Source: Ferrovibrio sp964218355 (GTDB lineage Bacteria; Pseudomonadota; Alphaproteobacteria; Ferrovibrionales; Ferrovibrionaceae). Taken from it: DNA of 64,000 bases. Shown one piece after another: positions 25,974 through 35,795 of this stretch. The DNA lies in the NCBI RefSeq assembly GCF_964218355.1, contig NZ_CAXPMC010000026.1, forward strand, positions 62,001 through 126,000, read 5' to 3'. A model generated the notes under the pieces. That model worked only from the letters and a program-made list of their open reading frames with translations. It ran no database searches and had not been told where the DNA came from. The position numbers and the translations under genes were made by a program. Position 1 is the first letter of the stretch. Each line of letters opens with the position of its first letter.

Positions 25974-26211
25974 CACGTCAGCTTGCTCCCATCACTCTGC
26001 ATGTTCCGGCACTCTTGCGGTGCGGTGCCGGGGATTTAGCGGCAGCAGCGACCCGCCGTCCATGGGCAAGATGCGGCAGCCACATAAATACAAGATGTGA
26101 TGGAAATAGATTTTTCCGCGCCGCCAGTGGTGGTTGCCGGCTGCTGCCTCAGGGCGCGCCATGGGCCCGGCAATGCAACCGCCGGCACGGGAGTGGCTCG
26201 GCGCCGACGAG

Positions 26212-27690
26212 TCAGGCCGGCCCGCCGGTCAGGACATCCTGCACCATCTCGGGCAGCAGTTCGATATGCTTCAGGGCTGCCTTCAATTGCGTCCGGTCGC
26301 GTTTCGACAGGATCTCGGCATCGATACGGCTGCCGGGGGCGCGGCCTGCAGCGAGGTCGGCAATCTGCTGGCGCAGGATCAGCCGCAGCAGCAGTTCCTG
26401 CGCGTCCACCAGGCGGCTGAGATCGTCTTCGCCGATCGGCGGATGTGGTCCGGCGCAGACCGCACGCAGGCGGGCGCCGGTACCGGTTTCGGCGATGCCA
26501 TGTTTCAGCGCCATCACCCGCGCGGCGCTGACCAGCGGCAGCAGGCCGCCGAGCTTGAGATCGACGCGGCCTTCTTTCTCGCGCAGGCGGCCGAAAAAGT
26601 CGATTGCCGGATGAATCTGCGCCGTCTGCTCGGCCAGCAGGCGCAGGAACAGCTGCGCCCCGCGGGCGGCGGCCAGGGCCTCGGTGCGCAAGTTCTCGCC
26701 CAGGCGCAGAGCACCATGAACCGGGCGCAGGTCGTAGAAGATATCCACATTCAGCAGTGCTTCCGGCGCCGGCCGGCGGATCCAGTCAGTGACGCGGGCG
26801 CGCCACTGGCCCTGGTTGCCGCGCCAGCCGGTATTCTTCGCCATGACACCGCCCTTGCAGTAGGGAATGCCGGCATCATTCAGCAGGTCGGCGATGCGCT
26901 CGCCGGCACGGGCAAACCAGCCGTCATCTTCTGTGCTTCCGGCATGAATGATGGCGTTGTCCTGGTCGGGGCTGAGCAGACTTTCTCCGCGACCGCCGGA
27001 GCCAAGGATCAGCATGCACCATGGTGCCGGGGCTGGTTCGCCGGCGGCGGACATCTGGGCCTCGACAATGGCGGCGGCGCGGGCCGTGATGTCGGCATAG
27101 ATACTGCTGATCACCGCAGCTATCGCGACCGCACTGCTGCCTTCTTCCAGCAGGGTGGCGGCCAGATGCGGCAGGGCAGAGCGGGCGTGGGCCAGTTGCC
27201 CGGCTGTCTGTGCGACGTCGAGCTCGTCGGCGATCACCTGCCCTTCCAGTGCGCGCATCTGCAACAACGCGCGGGCCGAAACCATGCCGGTATAGCGACC
27301 GGCATCGTCGGTGACCGGCAGGTAGCGCAGATTCAGCCGGCGCATGCGGCCGATGGCACGGAAGACAAAAGCGCTTTCTGAGATCGCGACGATATCGGCG
27401 GTCATGATGTCGGCCGCCGTCATGCGCAGGGCCGCCTCGCCATGGCGGCCGAGTGCGCGGGTCAGGTCGCGCTCGGTCAGGATGCCGGCATGCTGGTCGA
27501 ACCGGTTGCGTACCAGCAGGGCGCCGCGCTGTTCTTCGGCCATGCGGCGTGCGACGGCGGTCAGAGGGGCATCTTCCTCAATATCGCAGGGCGGCGTCCG
27601 CATCACATCGGCGACGCGGCGGCGGTAGGGTTCGAGATCGGCCGGATGCGCTGGGGATGCCGCCATGGCCGTTTCGCTATCGTCAGCCAT
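26212..27690 (-). CDS. CBS-domain / DUF294 putative nucleotidyltransferase
   Basis: A 492-residue signalling-type protein. Residues ~30-160 form a CBS pair (VADVMRTPP, TAADIMTADIVAI) able to bind adenine nucleotides. The middle carries the DUF294 nucleotidyltransferase motif GSGGRGESLLSPDQDNA, and the C-terminus is the DUF294_C helical domain. It is similar to GlnD-type uridylyltransferase cores but has no shown substrate. AAGGGG lies 7 nt before the ATG at 27690. It overlaps the exonuclease gene by 8 bp. This pair commonly sits beside DUF4212/solute symporter genes, as here. Confidence 0.85.
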   Translation of the reverse strand: MADDSETAMAASPAHPADLEPYRRRVADVMRTPPCDIEEDAPLTAVARRMAEEQRGALLVRNRFDQHAGILTERDLTRALGRHGEAALRMTAADIMTADIVAISESAFVFRAIGRMRRLNLRYLPVTDDAGRYTGMVSARALLQMRALEGQVIADELDVAQTAGQLAHARSALPHLAATLLEEGSSAVAIAAVISSIYADITARAAAIVEAQMSAAGEPAPAPWCMLILGSGGRGESLLSPDQDNAIIHAGSTEDDGWFARAGERIADLLNDAGIPYCKGGVMAKNTGWRGNQGQWRARVTDWIRRPAPEALLNVDIFYDLRPVHGALRLGENLRTEALAAARGAQLFLRLLAEQTAQIHPAIDFFGRLREKEGRVDLKLGGLLPLVSAARVMALKHGIAETGTGARLRAVCAGPHPPIGEDDLSRLVDAQELLLRLILRQQIADLAAGRAPGSRIDAEILSKRDRTQLKAALKHIELLPEMVQDVLTGGPA

Positions 27691-28453
27691 GAGGTGCCCC
27701 TTCATGCTGTGGTCCGCGATGTGGTGGCAGCAGATCGCCGATCGCCCAGCCGGCGCCGGCCTGGCCGTGCAGGAGGTCGCGCTGCTTCGCCATCAGGCTG
27801 CGGGCTGTGCCCAGGGTGGCAACGCCCAGCCGGCTGAGCGCCGGCAGCAGATGGCTCCAGATTCGTGCAGCCGTTTCGGCATCGCCAAGCGCGGTGTGGC
27901 GGCCATCGACCGTGACGCCGAAATCGGCAGCAATGGCCTCAAGCGTGATGGTCGCCACCCGGGGTTTCAGTCCGGCATAGAGCAGGCCAATATCCAGTGC
28001 GGCGGCGGGAGGATGGAAGGGCAGGCGGATGCGCTCGGCCTCGTGCCGCAGGATGGCAAGGTCGAAGGCGATGTTATGGCCGACAAGGACGCGACGCTGC
28101 CAGTAGCCAAGCAGGCTGGGTGCCACCAGCGCGAAGGAGGGGGCATAGGCGACATCGGTATCGGAGATGCCGTGGATGGCACTGGATCTGGCCGGAATCC
28201 GGATGCCCGGGTGTACCAGATAGTCGAGCGGCGGGGTGTTGTCCCGGCTGCCGCCGGACAGGCGCAGGGCGCCGATCGAGACGATGCGGTCGCGCAGCAC
28301 GTTCAGTCCGGTGGTCTCTGTGTCGAGCGCCACGCAGGGCAGGGTCGATAGCGGCTCGTCGGCCGGAAAGACGGCATGGGCCAGGACGGCATGCGGCGGG
28401 CTGCGCAGCCCGGCCAGCAGGCGGCCGATGCCGCCGATCAGCCGCTGGCGCAT
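27683..28453 (-). CDS. DnaQ-like 3'-5' exonuclease (DEDDh)
   Basis: A 256-residue exonuclease related to the epsilon subunit of DNA polymerase III. Exo I is ALDTETTGL, Exo II is in GHNIAFDLAIL, and Exo III is HTALGDAETAARI, which gives the D-E-D-D-H active site. It has no PHP or polymerase part, so it is a stand-alone proofreading or degradative nuclease, not the housekeeping DnaQ. It is translationally coupled to the DUF294 gene downstream and starts 4 bp after the unknown protein gene. Confidence 0.88.
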   Translation of the reverse strand: MRQRLIGGIGRLLAGLRSPPHAVLAHAVFPADEPLSTLPCVALDTETTGLNVLRDRIVSIGALRLSGGSRDNTPPLDYLVHPGIRIPARSSAIHGISDTDVAYAPSFALVAPSLLGYWQRRVLVGHNIAFDLAILRHEAERIRLPFHPPAAALDIGLLYAGLKPRVATITLEAIAADFGVTVDGRHTALGDAETAARIWSHLLPALSRLGVATLGTARSLMAKQRDLLHGQAGAGWAIGDLLPPHRGPQHEGAPHG

Positions 28454-28457
28454 GGCA

Positions 28458-29093
28458 TCAGTCGGTGCTGTCCGCAGTCAGCGCCGCCACCAGCGCCGGC
28501 CGGTCAAAACGTTTCAGCATCTGGCTGTGCATGGCCAGCGCATGCAGGCGGAGGTCGCCGTAAATGACTTCACGGTCATTGCGCTTGAGGCGGTCGGCAA
28601 TCGGAACGATGTCATGCACGAGGGCCGCCGTATCACGGACCACCTGGGCCGGTTGTGCCGGCTCGGCAGTGCGGCTGAGCGCGAAGCGGGCGGCGAAAGC
28701 CTCGGCCCGATCGGTCCAGTCGCTGCGGTGCGGCGGGACATGCTCCCCGAGCCAGTCGGGATACAGGGTGGCGATGTGGCCGGCCAGCCGGGATCGCGCG
28801 GCCGGGTCGGCCGGCCGCAGGAAACCTTCCACCAGCACGAGGGTGTCGGCGAGGGTGCCGGCATAGGCTTCCCAGCGGCAGATCTCGACACCATCGCGAA
28901 ACAGGGCCTCGCCCATCAGTTTGTCATAATCCTGCATGGTCTTGACACGGCAGTAGCCGAAGACCGATTTCTGGGCGAGATAGGCGGCCTCGCCAGTGAC
29001 GAAGGCCTTGAACTCTGCTGCAGAAGCGACCGCAGGTGGAAAGAAGTAGTCTTTTGTGCGGCGCAGCAAACTGCTTTTGCGGTCCATCATCAT
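28458..29093 (-). CDS. hypothetical protein upstream of exonuclease
   Basis: A 211-residue soluble, mainly helical protein beginning MMMDRKSSLLRR. It contains YFFPPAVASAAEF and a Trp-rich centre. I do not recognise the family. It heads the exonuclease/DUF294 operon, divergent from the DUF4212-symporter genes, with 148 bp between them that should hold both promoters. The start could be any of the three consecutive Met codons at 29093-29085. Confidence 0.7.
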   Translation of the reverse strand: MMMDRKSSLLRRTKDYFFPPAVASAAEFKAFVTGEAAYLAQKSVFGYCRVKTMQDYDKLMGEALFRDGVEICRWEAYAGTLADTLVLVEGFLRPADPAARSRLAGHIATLYPDWLGEHVPPHRSDWTDRAEAFAARFALSRTAEPAQPAQVVRDTAALVHDIVPIADRLKRNDREVIYGDLRLHALAMHSQMLKRFDRPALVAALTADSTD

Positions 29094-29241
29094 GTCCGTT
29101 TCCCCGGCGCCGGAACCTTCGACCTAGGTCTAATGCATTGATATAGCCGGCGCTGCCTATACTCCCACCAGCCGGTGCCGGGAATCAATCCCCGGCATGA
29201 GAGCCATAACTACAACGACATCTGGGGCAGGAGCACGCACA

Positions 29242-29508
29242 ATGTCAGACCTTTCTCCTGAACGGGCCAGGGCCTACTGGGGCCGGACTTCCGGACTCAT
29301 GTGGACCATGCTGGCCATCTGGTTCTTCTTCGGCTTTGTGGTGCATTTCTTTGCGCCGCAGCTGAACAGCATCCGCATCATTGGTTTCCCGCTCGGCTTT
29401 TACATGGCCGCGCAGGGCTCGCTGATCGCCTTCGTCATCTCGCTGTTCTGGTTCGCCTCGAAGCAGAACGCGATCGACGAAGAGTTCGGCGTGGCGGAAG
29501 ACGAATAA
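29242..29508 (+). CDS. DUF4212 small membrane protein, symporter partner
   Basis: An 88-residue protein with two transmembrane helices (MLAIWFFFGFVVHFF and LGFYMAAQGSLIAFVISLFWF). It begins SPERARAYWGRTSGLMW. This is the DUF4212 type that accompanies VC_2705-like sodium/solute symporters, as a small subunit. AGGAG lies 8 nt before the ATG. The symporter gene follows 19 bp downstream. An upstream in-frame start at 29197 is not needed. Confidence 0.9.
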   Translation: MSDLSPERARAYWGRTSGLMWTMLAIWFFFGFVVHFFAPQLNSIRIIGFPLGFYMAAQGSLIAFVISLFWFASKQNAIDEEFGVAEDE

Positions 29509-29527
29509 TCCTGGGGGAAATGACGCC

Positions 29528-31375
29528 ATGGCAAACAACACGCAAAGCGGGGGTCGGAGTTTTATCGACAACCTCGGCAAGATTTACGGGATCTACACGG
29601 GCGGCTTTGCCGCCTTCGTGATCGTTCTCGCCATCCTTGAGCAGATGGGCGTGCCGAACAAGGTGATCGGCTATCTGTTCGTGTTCATGACGGTCGGTGT
29701 CTATGCGCTGATCGGCATCCTGTCGCGCACTGCGGAAATGGGCGAATACTACGTCGCCGGCCGCAAGGTGCCGGCCTTCTACAACGGTATGGCCACCGGC
29801 TCCGACTGGATGAGCGCAGCCTCGTTCATCGGTATGGCCGGCTCGCTCTACCTGCTCGGTTACGGCGGCCTTGCCTTCGTGCTGGGCTGGACCGGCGGCT
29901 ACCTGCTGGTGTCCATCCTGCTGGCCCCGTATCTGCGCAAGTTTGGCCAGTACACGGTGCCGGACTTCCTCGGTGCCCGTTACGGCGGCAACATGGCCCG
30001 CTTCGTCGGCGTGATCGTGCTGGTCTCTGCTTCGTTCACCTATGTGACGGCGCAGATTTTCGGTGTCGGCATCATCGCCTCGCGCTTCCTCGGCATCTCG
30101 TTCGAGGTCGCGGTGTTCGTCGGTCTGGCAGGCATCCTGGTCTGCTCGATGCTGGGCGGCATGCGGGCGGTGACCTGGACGCAGGTGGCGCAGTACATCA
30201 TCCTGATCATCGCCTACCTGATCCCGGTCGTGATCATGTCGGCGAAGGTGACCGGCGTGCCGATCCCGCAGCTGATGTATGGCCAGGCGCTCGAGAAGAT
30301 CCAGGCGCTTGAGGGGACCATCGGTGTCGTCAAGGGGCATACGGCCGTGTTCGCCGATGCCAAGGGACAGCCGAACTTCCTTGAGGCGGTCAACTTCTTC
30401 GCGCTGATCCTCTGCCTGATGGTCGGCACGGCTTCGCTGCCGCACATCCTGATGCGCTACTTCACCACGCCCAGCGTGCGGGAAGCGCGCCAGTCGGTGG
30501 CCTGGAGCCTTCTGTTCATCTTCCTGCTGTATTTCACGGCGCCGGCCTATGCGGCTTTCGCCAAGCTGGAAGTGTATCAGAACGTGATCGGTGCCCAGGT
30601 GGCCTCGCTGCCCGGGTGGGTGAAATCGTGGGGTGACATCGGCCTCGTCGGTGCCTGTGATGCCGCCGATGCGGCGCAGAAATTCGCGCTCTGCAAGGGC
30701 GTCACCGGCAATGGTGACGGCATCCTGCAGCTGAGCGAGTTCCGTATCGCGGCGGACGCCATCGTGCTGGCCACGCCGGAAATCGCCGGTCTGCCCTACG
30801 TGATTGCCGGCCTGGTTGCGGCGGGTGGTCTCGCGGCGGCGCTCAGCACGGCCGACGGCCTGCTGCTCGCCATCGCCAACGCGCTCAGCCACGACATCTA
30901 CTACCGGATGGTCGATCCGCATGCCCCGACCAAGCGTCGCCTGATCATCAGCCGCGTGCTGCTGATCCTGGTGGCGATCGTCGCGGCCTATACGGCTTCG
31001 ACCAAGCCCTCGACCATCCTCGCGATGGTTGCCTGGGCCTTCTCGATCGCCGCCTCGGGCCTGTTCCCGGCGCTGGTGATGGGTATCTGGTGGAAGCGGA
31101 CGACCGGCGCTGGCGCCGTGGCCGGCATGATTGCCGGTTATGGTGTGTGCGTGTTCTACCTGGTGACGACCCAGTTCTATGGGGCGGATCTCTGGTTCGG
31201 GATCCGGAACATCTCCTGCGGCCTGTTCGGTATGCCCGCAGCGTTCATCGTTACCTATGTGGTCAGCATGATGACGGCGGCCCCGTCGAAGGAGATGCAG
31301 GATTTCATCGACAGTATCCGCATCCCGAAGGGCGACGTGAAACTCGCCAATGCTGATGATGCCGTGATCCACTAA
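29528..31375 (+). CDS. sodium:solute symporter (SSS family, VC_2705 type)
   Basis: A 615-residue symporter with about 13-14 membrane segments. It has the SSS signature GRKVPAFYNGMATGSDWMSA near the N-terminus and the central TASLPHILMRYF motif. The length and partner match the VC_2705 family (acetate- or carboxylate-permease-like). A long non-conserved loop after IPQLMYGQALEKIQ is typical of this subfamily. Substrate not provable from sequence; a short organic acid such as acetate is plausible. A strong terminator follows at 31397. Confidence 0.92.
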   Translation: MANNTQSGGRSFIDNLGKIYGIYTGGFAAFVIVLAILEQMGVPNKVIGYLFVFMTVGVYALIGILSRTAEMGEYYVAGRKVPAFYNGMATGSDWMSAASFIGMAGSLYLLGYGGLAFVLGWTGGYLLVSILLAPYLRKFGQYTVPDFLGARYGGNMARFVGVIVLVSASFTYVTAQIFGVGIIASRFLGISFEVAVFVGLAGILVCSMLGGMRAVTWTQVAQYIILIIAYLIPVVIMSAKVTGVPIPQLMYGQALEKIQALEGTIGVVKGHTAVFADAKGQPNFLEAVNFFALILCLMVGTASLPHILMRYFTTPSVREARQSVAWSLLFIFLLYFTAPAYAAFAKLEVYQNVIGAQVASLPGWVKSWGDIGLVGACDAADAAQKFALCKGVTGNGDGILQLSEFRIAADAIVLATPEIAGLPYVIAGLVAAGGLAAALSTADGLLLAIANALSHDIYYRMVDPHAPTKRRLIISRVLLILVAIVAAYTASTKPSTILAMVAWAFSIAASGLFPALVMGIWWKRTTGAGAVAGMIAGYGVCVFYLVTTQFYGADLWFGIRNISCGLFGMPAAFIVTYVVSMMTAAPSKEMQDFIDSIRIPKGDVKLANADDAVIH

Positions 31376-31396
31376 CAGGCTACTGCTTGTCGAAGG

Positions 31397-31435
31397 CGGC
31401 GGGGATCGTATACTGATCCCCGCCGTTTTCTTTTT
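31397..31435 (+). terminator. Rho-independent terminator after the symporter gene
   Basis: An 11-bp perfect stem (CGGCGGGGATC/GATCCCCGCCG) with a 7-nt loop is followed by TTTTCTTTTT. It separates the symporter from the small membrane-protein genes. Confidence 0.9.
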
Positions 31436-31473
31436 CAGAGGGCCCGTCCGGCGGGCCCGCCCGAGACCCCCGC

Positions 31474-31797
31474 ATGAACCTGGATACCGATTTTTTCTGG
31501 AGCCACCTGCCATACTGGGTGGTGGCCTATGGCCTTGCCCTGATCGGGTGGACCTGTGTCGGCCGTTTCCTGATGACGGCCTTTCTGCCGCCAGATCATC
31601 CGAACTATATCTTCCGTTTCTTCAGGCTGCTGACAAACTGGGCGATCCGGCTGACTGACGGCATCACGCCCCGCTTCGTCAACCCGCGCTTTCTGCCGCT
31701 GGTAACAACTTTCTGGGCCTTTGCGCTGCGCTACGCCGCCCATTTTGCCTTCGCCTATTACGGTATGGCACCGAGTCTCGGCCAGGGGGCGGCATGA
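31474..31797 (+). CDS. small membrane protein, first of a three-gene set
   Basis: A 107-residue protein with hydrophobic segments (WVVAYGLALIGWTCVGRFLM and PLVTTFWAFALRYAAHFAF). It has no catalytic motif that I recognise. Its last codons overlap the next gene by 4 bp (ATGA). It is repeatedly the sort of protein found behind solute symporters of this type, but no function is assigned. It starts just after the symporter terminator, so it may have its own promoter. Confidence 0.7.
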   Translation: MNLDTDFFWSHLPYWVVAYGLALIGWTCVGRFLMTAFLPPDHPNYIFRFFRLLTNWAIRLTDGITPRFVNPRFLPLVTTFWAFALRYAAHFAFAYYGMAPSLGQGAA

Positions 31798-32093
31798 GCC
31801 CGCGCAGCCTGTTCGTGGCCGTGCTGGGCGTGACCCTGCTGAACGGCTTTGTGTCGCCGGCAGTGCCGATGGTGTTTTTTATGGCGCCGATCTGGATGCC
31901 GGAATTTGCCCCGCATACGCCGGTGGCCATCCTTTACGGGACGTCCCTGATCGTCTCGGTTTCGACACTGCTCATATCGGGCGTGCCGGCAGCCCTGTTC
32001 GAGCGGCTGACCGGCCGGCAGGAAACCGACCAGGCCTCCATGCTTGTCTGGCTGGGGGCGGCGATTCTGCTCACGCTGCCAGGGTTGCTATAG
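31794..32093 (+). CDS. small membrane protein, second of three
   Basis: A 99-residue, very hydrophobic protein with three probable membrane segments (SLFVAVLGVTLLNGFVSP, TPVAILYGTSLIVSVSTLLI and a C-terminal SMLVWLGAAILLTL). A Met/Pro/Trp-rich loop lies between the first two. Coupled by a 4-bp overlap to the preceding gene. Not recognised. Confidence 0.7.
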   Translation: MSPRSLFVAVLGVTLLNGFVSPAVPMVFFMAPIWMPEFAPHTPVAILYGTSLIVSVSTLLISGVPAALFERLTGRQETDQASMLVWLGAAILLTLPGLL

Positions 32094-32105
32094 CCGGGGG
32101 ACTGC

Positions 32106-32582
32106 ATGGCCGAACGCATCGAAGACCAGGTGCGGGCCAAGGCAGTCCTTTCGGTGGGGCGCGGCTGCTTCTTCGGGGCGCTGGCCATCTGGTGCGTGAT
32201 GATCGGCCTGATTGCAGAGCCGCTGCAGTCGCTGAAATCCGGGGCCATCCTCACCATGCTGCTGGCCTGCGTGCTGCTGCTCAAGGCCGGCCGGGTCACC
32301 CATCTGTCTTACAAGCGAACCGAGGTCTGGCTGCTGCTGGACCGGCGGATCGATCTGCCGCCGGTGGTAGCGCAGCAGATTATCACCCGGATCCTGCGGG
32401 ACGTGTATCTGCGCGCGACCCTCTATGCCACCATTGCCGCGATCGGTTTCTGGTTCATGGCCCTGCTGTTCTGGCTGTTCGGCGCCGGGAACGGTGGTTT
32501 TGGCGGCAATGGCGGTGCGGCCGTTCCATCGCTGGCGGCGCGTGCAGTCGACAGCCTGATTGGCTGGTGGGCCGGGCCGTGA
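32106..32582 (+). CDS. membrane protein, third of three
   Basis: A 158-residue protein with about three membrane segments (GCFFGALAIWCVMIGLIA, GAILTMLLACVLLLKA and TLYATIAAIGFWFMALLFWLF). A polar middle (YKRTEVWLLLDRRIDLP) and a Gly-rich loop GNGGFGGNGGAA near the C-terminus complete it. It follows the second small gene by 12 bp. It is convergent with the cyclase gene at 32592. Function unknown. Confidence 0.7.
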   Translation: MAERIEDQVRAKAVLSVGRGCFFGALAIWCVMIGLIAEPLQSLKSGAILTMLLACVLLLKAGRVTHLSYKRTEVWLLLDRRIDLPPVVAQQIITRILRDVYLRATLYATIAAIGFWFMALLFWLFGAGNGGFGGNGGAAVPSLAARAVDSLIGWWAGP

Positions 32583-32591
32583 AAGGACTTG

Positions 32592-33416
32592 CTATTCCGA
32601 CGTCCGGTCCTGACGACGCCGGAACGGCCACAGGCCGCCGGGAAAGGCATCGGTGGGGTATTTCAGGGCGAGCATCAGGCCGATGCCCAGCATCGGCCAA
32701 ACGAACCACAGATAGCGCGTGCTGGTCAGCAGGTTGATGAGGACAAGAAAGACCAGGACGATACCCGCCCGCAAGGCATGCCGTTGCCAGTTCTGCAGGG
32801 CGGCAGCCGTGTCGCGCGGGGCTTCGCCATGAGGCGCCGGGGGCGGTAGTGGGGCGGAACGGGGCGTCGCGGCGGCCTCCTGCGGGCCGACCAGCACGCG
32901 CCAGGCTGGCACGGGTTCGGCGATGTTCTTGATGTCCGGAGTGCCGAGAAAAGCGAAACCGATATCGAGTTTCCTGCGGACCTGGTCATGGACGGTGCCG
33001 GAAATACAGATGCCGCCCGGCTCGGCCAGGGATTCCAGGCGCGCGGCGATATTGACCCCTTCACCATAGATGTCGTCGCCGTCGATCATCACATCGCCAA
33101 GATTGATGCCGATGCGGAACTGCATGGGGGGAATCATCGGCGTTTGCGCATTGCGGGCCGCAATGCTGCGCTGGGTTGCCACTGCCGCGAAGACGGCTTC
33201 TACCGGCGAGCCGAATTCGGCCAGCAGGCCATCGCCCCAGGTGTTGATGGTGCGGCCGTGATGCCGCTCGATCTCGGCGACCATCACCGCCCGGTACTGT
33301 TTCAGGCGGGTGATCGTGCCGACCTCGTCCCGTTCGACCAGTGTGCTGTAGCCCTGCACGTCAGCACAGAAGATCGTCGTCAGCTTGCGGCGCAGGTCGG
33401 GACCGGTTTCCGTCAT
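32592..33416 (-). CDS. class III nucleotide cyclase with C-terminal two-TM domain
   Basis: A 274-residue protein. The N-terminal cyclase domain starts CADVQGYSTL (metal Asp19) and continues INTWGDGLLAEF (Asp62). The position usually held by the adenine-specifying Lys is Asn58, as in several other alphaproteobacterial homologues. After GEGVNIAARLESLAEPG the protein ends with two hydrophobic helices (AGIVLVFLVLINLL and WPMLGIGLMLALKY) that would anchor it to the membrane. It may make cAMP, but the substitution leaves the product open. It stands alone, convergent with the small membrane genes. Confidence 0.85.
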   Translation of the reverse strand: MTETGPDLRRKLTTIFCADVQGYSTLVERDEVGTITRLKQYRAVMVAEIERHHGRTINTWGDGLLAEFGSPVEAVFAAVATQRSIAARNAQTPMIPPMQFRIGINLGDVMIDGDDIYGEGVNIAARLESLAEPGGICISGTVHDQVRRKLDIGFAFLGTPDIKNIAEPVPAWRVLVGPQEAAATPRSAPLPPPAPHGEAPRDTAAALQNWQRHALRAGIVLVFLVLINLLTSTRYLWFVWPMLGIGLMLALKYPTDAFPGGLWPFRRRQDRTSE

Positions 33417-33555
33417 AACGACCTCGGTGACACGGGGGTGGACTGATCTCCGCCATTATAGCCGGGCCGCCGGGCGGCGCAGCGGGATTCGCTCGCCGCT
33501 GTGACCGCGACCCAGCCTCGCGGCGGCCGGGAAGGGGGCGTGTCGTCTGGGGGAA

Positions 33556-33632
33556 TGGTGGGCCCGGCAGGACTTGAACCTGCAACCAGACCGTTATGAG
33601 CGGCCGGCTCTAACCAGTTGAGCTACAGGCCC
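33556..33632 (-). tRNA. tRNA-Ile2 (anticodon CAT, lysidine-modified type)
   Basis: On the minus strand, acceptor GGGCCTG pairs with CGGGCCC, followed by discriminator A and encoded CCA. The anticodon loop in CCGCTCATAACGG is CAT. Its arm, the D-arm GCTCAACTGGTTAGAGC and the T-arm GCAGGTTCAAGTCCTGC match tRNA-Ile(k2CAU) rather than initiator or elongator tRNA-Met. Length 77 nt with CCA. It lies 35 bp downstream of rpoD on the same strand. Confidence 0.93.
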
Positions 33633-33667
33633 GGAGAAGGGCGCTCCGGAAAATCGGGGCGCCGGTC

Positions 33668-35719
<2,052 letters not shown>

Positions 35720-35761
35720 GCCGGGTCCTAACTCGTCCTGTCCGTGAAAACCAAACCTGTG

Positions 35762-35795
35762 AAAAAACGCAAAGCCGCTCCCGACGGGAACGGCT
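35762..35795 (-). terminator. Rho-independent terminator between dnaG and rpoD
   Basis: On the minus strand the stem AGCCGTTCCC / GGGAGCGGCT (one G-U) with a 3-nt loop abuts the dnaG stop codon. It is followed by TTTGCGTTTTTT. It would uncouple dnaG from rpoD. Confidence 0.75.

Noticed and set aside
25974..26211. Possible gene in the 238-bp gap
   Set aside because: Short frames here lack ribosome-binding sites and read as low-complexity; nothing supportable.
29435..31513. 692-residue minus-strand frame opposite the symporter
   Set aside because: His/Arg/Asp-rich shadow of the symporter; no plausible protein features.
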